This document shows positions 29,011 to 38,346 of a DNA stretch of 62,501 bases, in pieces; within the stretch, counting starts at the first letter, position 1, and every line of letters begins with the position of its first letter. Origin of the DNA: Enterococcus pseudoavium NBRC 100491. GTDB lineage: Bacteria; Bacillota; Bacilli; Lactobacillales; Enterococcaceae. Where the stretch lies: contig NZ_BCQF01000018.1 in NCBI RefSeq assembly GCF_001544295.1, positions 1 through 62,501 of the forward strand. Reading direction: 5' to 3'. Made by a program: the position numbers and the translations under genes. The notes beneath the pieces were generated by a model. That model did not search any database and had not been told where the DNA came from. It was given only the letters and a program-made list of their open reading frames with translations.

Positions 29011-30189
29011 TTACGCTTTCAGTACTTTATAAAACAAGACTTTTAAATAATTACTCTCTTCAAAATCACTAGCCGGAAAATCAGCCGGCAGACGGTAGCT
29101 TTCAACTAGCTGATAGTTCACTTGTTTATTTTCTAATGCTGTCTCAATCGCTTGTTTGAATTTTTTAACAGATAGATTCGCCGCATTAGTGGAGGCGATA
29201 ATCATGCCTTCTTCTGTCAAAATCTCCACACTATCTTCAATCAACCGTCCATAATCTTTTGCCACTGAAAAAGTTTTCTTTTTGTTGCGGGCAAAACTTG
29301 GCGGATCTAAAATGATCAAATCATAGTGGAAGTTTTTCCTAGCGGCATAACGGAAATAGTCAAAGGTATCCATCACAATGATTTTTTGTTGTTCTAACGG
29401 CAGTCCGTTTATTTCAAATTGTTCTTGGGTTTTGGGCAAGCTCCGCTGTGCTAAATCAACACTCGTCGTTTCCGTTGCTCCGCCATAAGCTGCGGCCACC
29501 GAAAAGGCTCCCGTATAACTAAACATATTTAACACTTTTTTCCCAGCAGCCATACCTTCTGTCAAACGTCCCCGAACTTCTTTTTGGTCCAAAAAGATGC
29601 CCGTCATATAGCCTTCATCTAAGTATACCGCAAAGGAAACCCCGTTTTCCAATACCACCAACGGTTCTTGCGGTTTCTCGCCTGCCAACCAGTGGCTTTC
29701 TTTTAGTGCGCTTTTAAAACGAATTTTTTCTACGACGCCCTTGGCTTCAGTAAAGATCGCTAGCAAACTAGCCACAATCATTTGTTTGAAATGATAGATT
29801 GTCTCGTTGTACCACGAGATCACCAAATAATCAGCGTAATAATCAACCGTCACACCACCGATACCATCGCCTTCCCCATTAAACAGGCGAAAAGCAGTCG
29901 TTGTTTCATCATTAAAAAAGGCTTGACGTTTTTCAAGAGCCAGCTGAAATTTCTCTTCAAAAAAATGCTGGTCAATCGGTCGCTGAGCTTGGTCCAAGAC
30001 CCAGCCAAATCCTTTATTTTGTTTTCCTAAATAGCCAGTGGCAACATATTTATGATTATGATCGACAAAAGTTACCCATTCTAGCGGAATTTCTTTTATT
30101 TTTTGTTTCAAATCTTCTACTTGAATTAATGGATTACCTTGACGAATTCGTTTAATTCCATAATTAGTTAATTCTATTTTCACACTCAT
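29011..30189 (-). CDS. Class I rRNA methyltransferase (RlmI/YwbD type)
   Basis: 392 residues. N-terminal PUA-like RNA-binding domain (RIRQGNPLIQVEDL), then a Rossmann methyltransferase domain: SAM-binding NMFSYTGAFSVAAAYGGA, VDLAQRSL, and catalytic DPPSFARNKK. RlmI of E. coli makes m5C1962 in 23S rRNA. In that family the catalytic Cys follows a motif in the C-terminal part; here the segment reads STNAANLSV, without a Cys, so the exact modification is uncertain. Single-gene unit. Confidence 0.85.
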   Translation of the reverse strand: MSVKIELTNYGIKRIRQGNPLIQVEDLKQKIKEIPLEWVTFVDHNHKYVATGYLGKQNKGFGWVLDQAQRPIDQHFFEEKFQLALEKRQAFFNDETTTAFRLFNGEGDGIGGVTVDYYADYLVISWYNETIYHFKQMIVASLLAIFTEAKGVVEKIRFKSALKESHWLAGEKPQEPLVVLENGVSFAVYLDEGYMTGIFLDQKEVRGRLTEGMAAGKKVLNMFSYTGAFSVAAAYGGATETTSVDLAQRSLPKTQEQFEINGLPLEQQKIIVMDTFDYFRYAARKNFHYDLIILDPPSFARNKKKTFSVAKDYGRLIEDSVEILTEEGMIIASTNAANLSVKKFKQAIETALENKQVNYQLVESYRLPADFPASDFEESNYLKVLFYKVLKA

Positions 30190-30280
30190 CCCTGCTTTCT
30201 TTTATAGTATAACAAAAATGAAACATATTTTTCGCTTATAAAGTTTTCTTTAAGCCTGATTGCTCAAGTTTTAATAAGAA

Positions 30281-30309
30281 TTGACGAGTCTGCTGGAAGC
30301 GAGTAAAAT
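30281..30309 (+). promoter_or_regulatory. ltaS promoter
   Basis: TTGACG (30281-30286), 17-base spacer, TAAAAT (30304-30309). The start of transcription would be near 30316, so the longer reading frame that begins at 30281 cannot be translated in full. Confidence 0.7.
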
Positions 30310-30361
30310 GTTTACAAGTGAACGTTCCCGCATTTATCCTGCGGCAGAAAGGAAGTTACTA

Positions 30362-32473
30362 TTGAAAAAACTAAAAGCTCCTGCATTTTTAAATAAGCGT
30401 CTCGGCTTTTATGCGCTGCTGACATTCTTATTATGGGCAAAAAGTATTTTTTCCTACTTATTTGAATTTAACTTAGGAATTGAAAGTCTGACTCAGTACT
30501 TCATCCTATTTATTAATCCAATCGCTTCAACCATGTTCTTGTTGTCGATTGCTTTATATGTGCGGCGCAAAAAAGCCTCTTATCTCACGATGATGATTAT
30601 TTATGCTTTGGCGAGCTTCCTATTATTCGCCAACGTTGTTTACTATCGTGAATTTACGGACTTTATTGCAGTCAATACTTTTTTAGGTGCTGGTAAAGTC
30701 GCCAGTGGTTTAGGTGAAAGTGCGATTCGTCTTTTCCGTCCTTATGATGTTCTATATCTGATTGACATTATCATCTTGCCGATTCTTTTGTGGCGGAAAA
30801 AAATCAAAGAAGAAGAAAAACCTGTCCGCGCTCGGATGGCTTTTGCGATTACGGCTCTATCGATCATGATCTTTTCCGGGAATCTATTTCTAGCGGAAGC
30901 AGATCGACCTGAGTTATTGACACGGACCTTTTCACGGGATTACTTGATTAAATATCTTGGCGTTAATGCCTTCACTGTTTATGATGGGATCCAAACCTAT
31001 AAAACTAACCAAGTTCGTGCCGAAGCTAGTCCTAATGATTTAAAAGAAGTTGAAACTTATGTCAACGATCATTATGCGGCACCGAATAGCGACTATTATG
31101 GAATCGCTAAGGGACGCAATGTGATTACGATTCATCTAGAAAGTCTGCAGCAATTTGTGATTGATTACAAATTGAAGGATGAAAATGGACAAGAACACGA
31201 AGTAACCCCGTTCTTAAATAGCATTTTCCACAGTAATAGTACTTTTGCCTTCGATAATTTCTTCCACCAAGTCAAGGCTGGAAAAACTTCCGATGCTGAG
31301 ACATTAATGGAAAATTCATTGTTTGGCTTGAATCAAGGTTCCTTGTTCTCGCAGTTAGGTGGCAAGAATACTTTCCAAGCTGCTCCCGACATTTTGAAAC
31401 AAACAGCTGGTTATACTAGTGCGGCTTTCCACGGAAATTCAGGGAACTTCTGGAACCGGACGGAAACCTATAAGAATCTTGGCTATGACTATTTCTTCGA
31501 TTCTTCTTACTATGATGTAAACGATGAAAATTCATTCCAATATGGCTTGCACGACAAACCATTCTTCCAACAATCTGTGAAATATTTGGAACGGCTGCAA
31601 CAGCCTTTTTACACGAAGTTTATCGCTGTTTCGAATCACTATCCATACAGCGAATTCAAAAATGATGAAGGCGGCTTCCCATTAGCGAATACTGATGATG
31701 AAACGATTAACGGTTACTTCGCAACAGCCAATTATTTAGACAAAGCCGTGGAAGAATTCTTTAACTATTTGAAAGCTTCTGGTTTGTATGACAATTCGAT
31801 CATCGTAATGTACGGTGACCACTATGGTATTTCAAATTCACGTAACTCTGATTTAGCTCCATTACTTGGTAAATCAAAAGAAACTTGGTCGAACTTTGAT
31901 AACGCGCAAATGCAACGAGTTCCTTATATGGTTCACGTACCTGGTCAAGATAAAGGCGGCATCAATCATACTTATGGTGGTGAAGTTGACGCATTGCCAA
32001 CATTGTTACACTTGTTGGGAACAGACACTAGCCAATACATTCAATTAGGCCAAGATTTATTGTCGAAAGAGCATGATCAAGTTGTGGCTTTCCGCGACGG
32101 CGATTATGTGACACCGAATTACACTTACTATAGCGGCAATCTCTATGACAACAAAACCGGCTTGCCTGTCACTGAACCAGATGCAGCCTTACAAACACAA
32201 ACAGAAGCTTGGAAAGAAGCGGTTTCTACCCAATTGAGTACTTCGGATAACATCAATAACGGTGATTTGCTCCGTTTCTACTCAGCCAGTGGCTTGAAAC
32301 CAATTGATGCTTCACAGTTTGATTACAAAAACGGTTTGCAACAAATGGAGAAAGTTGAAAATAAATTAGGTGACAAATCTACTAGCCTGTTTGATGAACA
32401 AGGTAAGAAGTCAACCCAAGATTTATATAAGACAGAAACCTACAAACAATACCAAGAACAAACTCAGCAATAA
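30362..32473 (+). CDS. ltaS: Lipoteichoic acid synthase
   Basis: 703 residues when begun at the TTG at 30362, which has AGAAAGGAAG eight bases upstream; the frame stays open to 30281 but the promoter lies inside that extension. Five N-terminal membrane helices, then an extracellular sulfatase-like domain: VITIHLESLQ metal ligand, catalytic Thr 309 in AGKTSDAET, and YGDHYG. LtaS polymerises glycerol phosphate from phosphatidylglycerol into the LTA backbone on the outer membrane face. The C-terminal tail (about 600-703) is Gln/Lys rich. Single-gene unit with strong terminator. Confidence 0.95.
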   Translation: MKKLKAPAFLNKRLGFYALLTFLLWAKSIFSYLFEFNLGIESLTQYFILFINPIASTMFLLSIALYVRRKKASYLTMMIIYALASFLLFANVVYYREFTDFIAVNTFLGAGKVASGLGESAIRLFRPYDVLYLIDIIILPILLWRKKIKEEEKPVRARMAFAITALSIMIFSGNLFLAEADRPELLTRTFSRDYLIKYLGVNAFTVYDGIQTYKTNQVRAEASPNDLKEVETYVNDHYAAPNSDYYGIAKGRNVITIHLESLQQFVIDYKLKDENGQEHEVTPFLNSIFHSNSTFAFDNFFHQVKAGKTSDAETLMENSLFGLNQGSLFSQLGGKNTFQAAPDILKQTAGYTSAAFHGNSGNFWNRTETYKNLGYDYFFDSSYYDVNDENSFQYGLHDKPFFQQSVKYLERLQQPFYTKFIAVSNHYPYSEFKNDEGGFPLANTDDETINGYFATANYLDKAVEEFFNYLKASGLYDNSIIVMYGDHYGISNSRNSDLAPLLGKSKETWSNFDNAQMQRVPYMVHVPGQDKGGINHTYGGEVDALPTLLHLLGTDTSQYIQLGQDLLSKEHDQVVAFRDGDYVTPNYTYYSGNLYDNKTGLPVTEPDAALQTQTEAWKEAVSTQLSTSDNINNGDLLRFYSASGLKPIDASQFDYKNGLQQMEKVENKLGDKSTSLFDEQGKKSTQDLYKTETYKQYQEQTQQ

Positions 32474-32481
32474 CAACCTCC

Positions 32482-32515
32482 GGGAGGTGACAAGATCGTT
32501 GTCACCTCCCTTTTT
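32482..32515 (+). terminator. Terminator of ltaS
   Basis: 12-base perfect stem GGGAGGTGACAA/TTGTCACCTCCC followed by five T. Confidence 0.92.
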
Positions 32516-32651
32516 CTGCGTAGAATGAGCTCCAGCGAATCCAGCTTGCATAACTAGGCGGTTTGAAACGAATGGGCAGTTTTTTTCTTCCGATAGAATT
32601 CATATTTCTTTCAAATTAGGATTTTATACTTAATTACAAGGGGTGGAATCT

Positions 32652-33308
32652 ATGGAACTTATCTCAACAACGCTTTCGACAATTAAACAGCACCGGATAC
32701 AATTTTCAATTTCTTGGTTGCTCTGTCTAGTTGCGCTTTTTATCTTGACCAGTTTGAGTATGCTAAAAATCTTACTGGCTCGTTTAGATTCTGCCAATCA
32801 AATTCAACTATTTACTACAAAAGAAATCAACCAAATGCAACACTACTTTTCTAGTCGTTTAGCAATTAGTTCCATTGGTTTGTTTTTCTTATTACTAATT
32901 TTCTTTGGACTGCGTATCCACCATCAGAAAAAAAGGACGGTTTTGACAAAACAGTTGGTTTATTCGATCGGCTTAGAATTTATTTTTGAACTATTGTTAG
33001 CCACACTGTGTTTCATCCTATTATTCGCTTTGTTCGAACCGATGTATGAGACCATCTTGCAACATTTTTATCATCAAGGATTGAACCAATTAAAAGAATT
33101 ACCTCCATTTGTATTAAGCAACGGGACTAGCGGAATCGCCTATTCAATTCGTTCTTCCCTGTCCTTCGAATTAACTTCCGCCATGCTACTCGACTTATTT
33201 TTCAGTTCATTATTTAAAGCATTTGGCTATCTTTTCGTATCTTTAGGTTTAATCATAATCAGCTTTCGTATGCTAGGTTTCATAAGTAAAAACGGTAATG
33301 TTCGCTAA
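32652..33308 (+). CDS. Unrecognised four-helix membrane protein
   Basis: 218 residues. Helices at about 17-40, 68-90, 97-124 and 175-207, with an external or internal loop of about 45 residues between helices three and four. The layout recalls a permease fragment such as FtsX/MacB types, but no motif confirms it. Start ATG at 32652 follows AAGGGGTGG; a GTG nine bases upstream overlaps that site. Isolated between ltaS and the purine permease, with its own terminator overlapping the last codons. Confidence 0.7.
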   Translation: MELISTTLSTIKQHRIQFSISWLLCLVALFILTSLSMLKILLARLDSANQIQLFTTKEINQMQHYFSSRLAISSIGLFFLLLIFFGLRIHHQKKRTVLTKQLVYSIGLEFIFELLLATLCFILLFALFEPMYETILQHFYHQGLNQLKELPPFVLSNGTSGIAYSIRSSLSFELTSAMLLDLFFSSLFKAFGYLFVSLGLIIISFRMLGFISKNGNVR

Positions 33309-33329
33309 ACACGAACATTACCGTTTTTA
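33288..33329 (+). terminator. Terminator of the four-helix protein gene
   Basis: 17-base perfect stem (33288-33304 with 33312-33328) ending in TTTTT; overlaps the stop codon. Confidence 0.92.
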
Positions 33330-33353
33330 CTTATTGCTTTATGCGTTTTAAAC

Positions 33354-33382
33354 TTGAAAGTCGATTGTTTCTTCATTATACT
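33354..33382 (+). promoter_or_regulatory. Promoter of the purine permease gene
   Basis: TTGAAA (33354-33359), 17-base spacer, TATACT (33377-33382). The leader is only about 55 bases, too short for a purine riboswitch, and none of its conserved loops is visible. Confidence 0.7.
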
Positions 33383-33443
33383 ATGAAAGTATTCGGTTTT
33401 TACCGATATAATGAACTTATTTTATAAGGAGCGTTTATTTATA

Positions 33444-34883
33444 ATGGAAAAATTCTTTAAATTAAAAGAACAAGGTACTACTGTTTCCACCGAAGTAATG
33501 GCGGGGATCACTACATTCTTCGCGATGAGTTATATTTTATTCGTAAATCCCAGTATTTTATCAGCTGCTGGGATGCCTTTCCAAGCTGTCTTTTTAGCAA
33601 CAATCATCGCCTCCGTTATCGGAACTTTAGTGATGGGATTATTCGCCAATGTGCCTTATGCACAGGCTCCTGGAATGGGACTGAATGCTTTCTTTACTTA
33701 TACCGTTGTTTTCGGATTGGGTTATTCTTGGCAACAGGCACTGGCAATGGTTTTTGTCTGCGGGATCATCAATATTTTGATCACTGTAACAAAAATTCGT
33801 AAATTGATTATTCGTGCGATCCCTGAAAGCATGCAACATGCCATTGGTGGAGGTATTGGGATCTTTGTAGCTTATGTAGGAATCAAAAATGCTGGTCTCC
33901 TTTCATTCAGCGCAGATTCTTCAGCAATCACTAGCAGTGTCGTTGAAGGTGGCAAAGCGACCAATGTGACGATCAATAGCGGGATCGTCCCAGCCTTAGC
34001 GAACTTTAACAACGCACCTATTTTATTAGCTATCATCGGTTTGGTTATCACTACAATTTTAGTCGTTAAAAATGTTCGTGGTGCGATTCTAATTGGGATC
34101 GTTGTAACTACCCTTTTAGGAATTCCAATGGGCGTCGTTCAATTAGGAGCGATCGATTGGCATGCCAATTCATTAGGTAGCTCGTTCCAAGCACTGGGAA
34201 CTACTTTTGGGGCGGCATTTGGAGCTGAAGGAATGGGATCACTTTTTTCAAACTCAGCCAAACTACCACAAGTTTTAATGACAATCCTTGCTTTTAGTTT
34301 ATCGGATACTTTTGACACTATCGGAACCTTTATTGGTACTGGTCGTCGAACTGGTATCTTTTCAAAAGAGGATGAAAAAGCCTTAGAAACTGATTCTCGT
34401 GGATTTAAAACTAAAATGGACAAAGCTTTGTTCGCTGATGCCATCGCAACTTCGGTTGGTGCAATCTTTGGTACATCGAATACTACCACCTACGTAGAGT
34501 CAGCGGCTGGGATTGGTGCCGGTGGACGGACTGGTTTAACTTCTGTCGTGGTAGCCGTATTATTTGCCTTGAGCAGCTTGTTCTCTCCACTAATCGCCAT
34601 CGTTCCAGCACAAGCTACTGCTCCTGCATTAATCTTAGTCGGTGTAATGATGTTAGCCTCTTTTGCTGATATTAACTGGTTGGATCTAGAAGAAGCAGTT
34701 CCGGCTTTCTTCGCCAGCGTTTTTATGGGTCTATGTTACAGTATCTCTTACGGGATCGCAGCAGGCTTTATTTTCTACACAATCGTCAAAGTTATTAAAG
34801 GGAAAAGCAAAGAAATCTCACCAATTCTTTGGATCGTGGACTTGCTCTTCATCTTAAACTTTATTATTTTAGCAATACTTTAA
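33444..34883 (+). CDS. AzgA/PbuG-type purine permease (NCS2)
   Basis: 479 residues with about 12-13 membrane segments; imports hypoxanthine/guanine or adenine by proton symport. Family motifs: TEVMAGITTFFAMSYILFVNP near the N-terminus, APGMGLNAFFTYTVV, FSLSDTFDTIGTFIGTGRRTG, and the TNTTTYVES-like GTSNTTTYVESAAG. Start ATG at 33444 follows AAGGAGCG; an upstream frame extension has no ribosome site. Single-gene unit. Which purine it prefers cannot be read from sequence. Confidence 0.93.
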   Translation: MEKFFKLKEQGTTVSTEVMAGITTFFAMSYILFVNPSILSAAGMPFQAVFLATIIASVIGTLVMGLFANVPYAQAPGMGLNAFFTYTVVFGLGYSWQQALAMVFVCGIINILITVTKIRKLIIRAIPESMQHAIGGGIGIFVAYVGIKNAGLLSFSADSSAITSSVVEGGKATNVTINSGIVPALANFNNAPILLAIIGLVITTILVVKNVRGAILIGIVVTTLLGIPMGVVQLGAIDWHANSLGSSFQALGTTFGAAFGAEGMGSLFSNSAKLPQVLMTILAFSLSDTFDTIGTFIGTGRRTGIFSKEDEKALETDSRGFKTKMDKALFADAIATSVGAIFGTSNTTTYVESAAGIGAGGRTGLTSVVVAVLFALSSLFSPLIAIVPAQATAPALILVGVMMLASFADINWLDLEEAVPAFFASVFMGLCYSISYGIAAGFIFYTIVKVIKGKSKEISPILWIVDLLFILNFIILAIL

Positions 34884-34888
34884 AAAGT

Positions 34889-34930
34889 CAAAAGAAGCGT
34901 AAAACCAATTGGTTTTACGCTTCTTTTTTA
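34889..34930. terminator. Bidirectional terminator
   Basis: Perfect self-complementary 34891-34926 (AAAGAAGCGTAAAACC core) with A run left and T run right; serves the permease and the converging sensor kinase gene. Confidence 0.92.
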
Positions 34931-36382
34931 TTCTATTTCAGCTTTGTCTGGGAATACAACCGTGAAGGTGGTTCCTTTTTCTAATTCACTAACAACACTG
35001 ATCGTACCATTGTGTAAACGAACCAGTTCTTGTACGATCGACAATCCAAGACCAGATTCACCGTATTTTGTATTTTTTCGTGAAGGATCAGCTTTGTAAT
35101 AACGGTCCCAAATGTTTTTGACTTGTTCTTCAGACATTCCAATCCCATTATCCGAAATCTTAATTTCCGTTGCCTGTTCAAGTTTACTGATAATAACTTC
35201 GATCGTTCCATCTTTAGTAAATTGAATCGCATTTTGAATTAAGTTCACCATCACTTGCACAAAGCGATCGTAATCCGCATAAATTTCGATTGCTTCTGCT
35301 GTTTGTAAAACCAATTGATCACCTGAAGCCTCAGCCTTAGCCGCTAGCTGAGCGACTACGATTGCCAGCGCTTCTGTTGCATTGAATTTTTGCAGTAGAA
35401 TACTGATTTGATTAGTTCGAATTTTCTCATAGTCCAAATTCTCATTGACCAAACGAATCAAACGTGATGTTTCATTTTGCATCAACTTAATCGCTTTTGC
35501 TTTTTGATTTTCTGGTATTGCATCATATTCTAGTCCCTCTAGCAACCCATTAATCGTTGTTAAGGGAGTCCGCATCTCATGAGAGGCATCCGCCATAAAT
35601 TGTTTACGCCGTTCTTCTTGCCGCTCAATCTCCTCTTGTGATTCCTTCAATGATACCGTCATGTGGTTGAAATCAGCGGCTAAATCATCAAATTCATCAC
35701 GATTGCGATTGGGAACGATCACATCAAAATTTCCAGCAGCCACCTCTTTTGTTGCCGAACGCATCCGATTGATTCGCTTCACCTGTTGCGTAGCAAAAAA
35801 ATAGCTGACGATGATGGCAATGATTGAAGCGATGATAAAGGCTTTAAATAAATCCGTCACAATCAAGTTAACGCTGTTTTCCACGTTAGTCGCTGGCTGG
35901 CTCACCAATAAGACACCAAAAAATACCCCATCGGTAAAAAAAGGAACCATTGCGTAAGAGGTCGTTTGATTTTGTCCAAAAACATTTTTGGAACTCGTTT
36001 CCTTTTGCTGCTGCCCGGATTTCAAAGCCTTCCATTGTGCATTGCTCACTAAATGATGACTGACTTTGCCTGACTGCTCAGGATATTGAACACTTTTATC
36101 CTTGTCGATAAATACAAAAGAAACATCTTGTTGATCCAAGCTCGATTCAGTTACACGAATTGCAAACTGAAAAATTTCATTACTAGGCATTCCTTCAAAT
36201 CGAATATCCTGACTCAATGAAAGATTGTTTTTCTCCATTGATTGAGCATAACCCAATAACTCTTTATAGTTATTGTCTTCAAGCGTTTTCCGGGTAAACT
36301 GAGTAAACGAAACGCCTAATGTAAGTAAGATTAACAGGATTAAACCACCAAAGGCTAGTAATTGCTGGTAGAGATATTTCAT
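34928..36382 (-). CDS. Sensor histidine kinase
   Basis: 484 residues: helix at about 7-27, extracytoplasmic sensor to about 175 with the Cache-like stretch YAMVPFFTDGVFFGVLLVS, helix about 178-197, HAMP, HisKA with ASHEMRTP (His 268), HATPase with N-box NLIQNAIQF and G2 GESGLGLSI. It overlaps its regulator by an ATGA. The kind of signal is unknown. The order with ltaS and ssrA resembles the region of E. faecalis EF1260/EF1261, from memory. Confidence 0.9.
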   Translation of the reverse strand: MKYLYQQLLAFGGLILLILLTLGVSFTQFTRKTLEDNNYKELLGYAQSMEKNNLSLSQDIRFEGMPSNEIFQFAIRVTESSLDQQDVSFVFIDKDKSVQYPEQSGKVSHHLVSNAQWKALKSGQQQKETSSKNVFGQNQTTSYAMVPFFTDGVFFGVLLVSQPATNVENSVNLIVTDLFKAFIIASIIAIIVSYFFATQQVKRINRMRSATKEVAAGNFDVIVPNRNRDEFDDLAADFNHMTVSLKESQEEIERQEERRKQFMADASHEMRTPLTTINGLLEGLEYDAIPENQKAKAIKLMQNETSRLIRLVNENLDYEKIRTNQISILLQKFNATEALAIVVAQLAAKAEASGDQLVLQTAEAIEIYADYDRFVQVMVNLIQNAIQFTKDGTIEVIISKLEQATEIKISDNGIGMSEEQVKNIWDRYYKADPSRKNTKYGESGLGLSIVQELVRLHNGTISVVSELEKGTTFTVVFPDKAEIE

Positions 36383-37104
36383 CGAATAACCTCAGTGTCG
36401 TCAAATTTATAGCCGACACCCCAAACCGTCTGGATAACTTGTGACCCCACCTTTTCGATTTTTTGGCGTAACTTTTTAATATGGGCATCAACTGTCCGTT
36501 CATCCCCAAAATACTGATAATCCCAAACCAATTCCAGCAGTTGTTCACGAGTAAAGACTTGGCGCGGTTTTTTCGCCATCGTATACAACAAGTCAAATTC
36601 TTTTGGTGTCAATCCTTCGATTGGCTGATCATTCAAATAAGCTTCCCGCGTTTTCAAATTCATCTTAAAATGATCCGTTTGAATATCAAAGGAATCATCC
36701 ATAGACGTCGTTTCGCTAAAATGAGGTTCGCTAGTTAATTCACTGCGTCGATGCAAAGCTTTGATCCGTGCAATCAAGGTCAAAGGGGAAAAAGGTTTTG
36801 TGACATAGTCATCCGCCCCCATTTCCAGTCCGATCACTTGATCACTCTCCGAATCTCGGGCCGTCAACATGATGATTGGGACCGTTTTAGAAATTTTACG
36901 AATTTCCCGGCCTACCTCCATCCCATCCATACTCGGTAAATTTAAATCCAAGGTAATCATGTCCCATTTTTCAGGACTTTCCTTAAACGCTTCTAGTCCC
37001 TCTTTACCGTCATATTTAAATTCTGCTTCCCAGCCTTCATTCAAGAAAAACATCTGCATCATTTCAGAAACAGATTCATTGTCTTCAATCATTAATATAT
37101 TCAT
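36379..37104 (-). CDS. OmpR-family response regulator
   Basis: 241 residues: receiver domain with acidic pair EDN at 7-9, phospho-acceptor Asp 53 (TLDLNLP) and the conserved Lys in VTKPFSPLTL, then a winged-helix domain ending VWGVGYKFDDTEVIR. It is the first gene of a two-gene operon with the overlapping kinase. Ribosome site AGGGGGTTA upstream of the ATG. Targets are unknown; the neighbouring ltaS and ssrA are not obviously linked. Confidence 0.92.
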   Translation of the reverse strand: MNILMIEDNESVSEMMQMFFLNEGWEAEFKYDGKEGLEAFKESPEKWDMITLDLNLPSMDGMEVGREIRKISKTVPIIMLTARDSESDQVIGLEMGADDYVTKPFSPLTLIARIKALHRRSELTSEPHFSETTSMDDSFDIQTDHFKMNLKTREAYLNDQPIEGLTPKEFDLLYTMAKKPRQVFTREQLLELVWDYQYFGDERTVDAHIKKLRQKIEKVGSQVIQTVWGVGYKFDDTEVIR

Positions 37105-37259
37105 ACATTAACCCCCTAGTATCATCTGATTCTCATTGATAAGTATACTCTATTTCATTTTATTGAACCATTACCTTACTCGTATCTTCATTAACAATTT
37201 GTTTTTTCTTCAATCTTTTACTACCTACATCGCAAATTTTTCATAATCCTATTAGTTCT

Positions 37260-37288
37260 TTGCATTTTTTATAACAGAATGGTATACT
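37260..37288 (+). promoter_or_regulatory. ssrA promoter
   Basis: TTGCAT (37260-37265), 17-base spacer, TATACT (37283-37288), placed about 26 bases upstream of the mature tmRNA 5' end. Confidence 0.75.
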
Positions 37289-37314
37289 TTCCTTTGCAAC
37301 AAAATATTTCTCAA

Positions 37315-37678
37315 GGGGACGTTACGGATTCGACAGGCATAGTTTGAGCTTGAATTGCGCTTCGTAGGTTACGTCTACGTAAAAACGTTACAGTTAAATA
37401 TAACTGCTAAAAACAACAATAACTCTTACGCTTTAGCTGCCTAAAAACAGTTAGCGTAGATCCTCCCGGTATCGCCCATGTACTCGGGTAAGGGTCTCAA
37501 ATTTAGTGGGATACATTTCAACTTTCCGTCTGCAAGTTGAAAAAGAGCACATCAGACTAGCGATGTTTGCGGCCTGTCATGCGGCAGAGAACAAAGCGAA
37601 TATTAAATAGTATGACTATGAGCGTAGAGTTTTGAGTGTCGATATGTTTGGACGCGGGTTCGACTCCCGCCGTCTCCA
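37315..37678 (+). ncRNA. ssrA: tmRNA (transfer-messenger RNA)
   Basis: One-piece tmRNA that rescues stalled ribosomes with SmpB. The 5' GGGGACGTTACGGATTCGAC and 3' GACTCCCGCCGTCTCC form the Ala-type acceptor (GGGGACG with CGTCTCC, one G-T pair). The resume frame at 37406-37444 encodes AKNNNNSYALAA and a TAA stop; the ALAA end is the protease signal. The discriminator is A and no CCA is encoded, so it must be added. A strong promoter and a terminator flank it. Confidence 0.97.
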
Positions 37679-37683
37679 TAATT

Positions 37684-37733
37684 AAAAAGCAAGTCAAAAT
37701 GCTGGTTGACCAGTGTCTTGACTTGCTTTTTTT
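37684..37733 (+). terminator. Terminator of ssrA
   Basis: Stem AAAAAGCAAGTCAA/TTGACTTGCTTTTT, with an inner small hairpin CTGG/CCAG in the loop, then T run. Confidence 0.9.
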
Positions 37734-37772
37734 ATACAATGATATTTTTAAAAAATATAGCTGATTCCTTTC

Positions 37773-37964
37773 CTACTCTGCTTGTGCCAGCGCTTCTAAT
37801 TCCTGATCGACAAAGACGAATTTCAACTTATCTGGATAGACATAAACGATTAACCGTTCCTTACTAGTGTCAGTTGTTTGATACACTTGCTCAGTAGTGA
37901 CGTTATCGCGATAAAGCTCTTTTAAAATAATTTCTAAGCCTGCATTGATAAATGGATTTAACAT
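37773..37964 (-). CDS. Unrecognised 63-residue protein
   Basis: Small soluble acidic protein, MLNPFINAGLEIILKELYRD at the start, then an antiparallel-sheet-like RLIVYVYPDKLKFVFVD. No family recognised. A possible ribosome site AAAGGGAGCGAG lies upstream of the ATG. It converges on ssrA and stands alone. Confidence 0.6.
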   Translation of the reverse strand: MLNPFINAGLEIILKELYRDNVTTEQVYQTTDTSKERLIVYVYPDKLKFVFVDQELEALAQAE

Positions 37965-38346
37965 GCGTCTCGCTCCCTTTCGCCAGCCAGTCTAATTACC
38001 TTCATTATACCTGCTAAACAAGGAAAACGCTCGCAAAATCGGAAAGAACCTCACTCACTCATCGAATGATTTCCTAAAAATACGCCTAAATGAGATAGAT
38101 AAATCTCCTAATTGTCCACATTAATGGTAGTAAACCTCTTAAGTGAGAACTGATCTATCATGAATCGGAAAGTCCGGTCGAAAGAGTCAGAGAAACATGG
38201 CATTTGTCAGCCCTTCTACAGAACGATCCACTTCAATCAGACTAAACTGTGTTAGACTAAGCTTTAGAGGAGGAATTAGCGTAAGTACTGCCTTTTTAGA
38301 ATTCTATTAAGTAAAAAATAAGCGTGAATAGAAAAGTGAGGTAATT
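37965..38346. other. Intergenic region upstream of ceo
   Basis: Holds an extended -10 promoter candidate (TGTTAGACT, -10 at 38253-38258) for the next gene and an orphan GAGGAGG ribosome-site-like sequence at 38268-38274 with no ATG, GTG or TTG at the right distance. No gene seen. Confidence 0.45.

Noticed and set aside
33383-33443. Possible purine riboswitch before the purine permease
   Set aside because: The leader is about 55 bases and lacks the conserved junction and loop sequences.
37557-37739. 60-residue frame on the minus strand over the tmRNA
   Set aside because: Antisense to the conserved 3' part of ssrA and its terminator; a familiar false gene with the ETAGVEPAS-like sequence.
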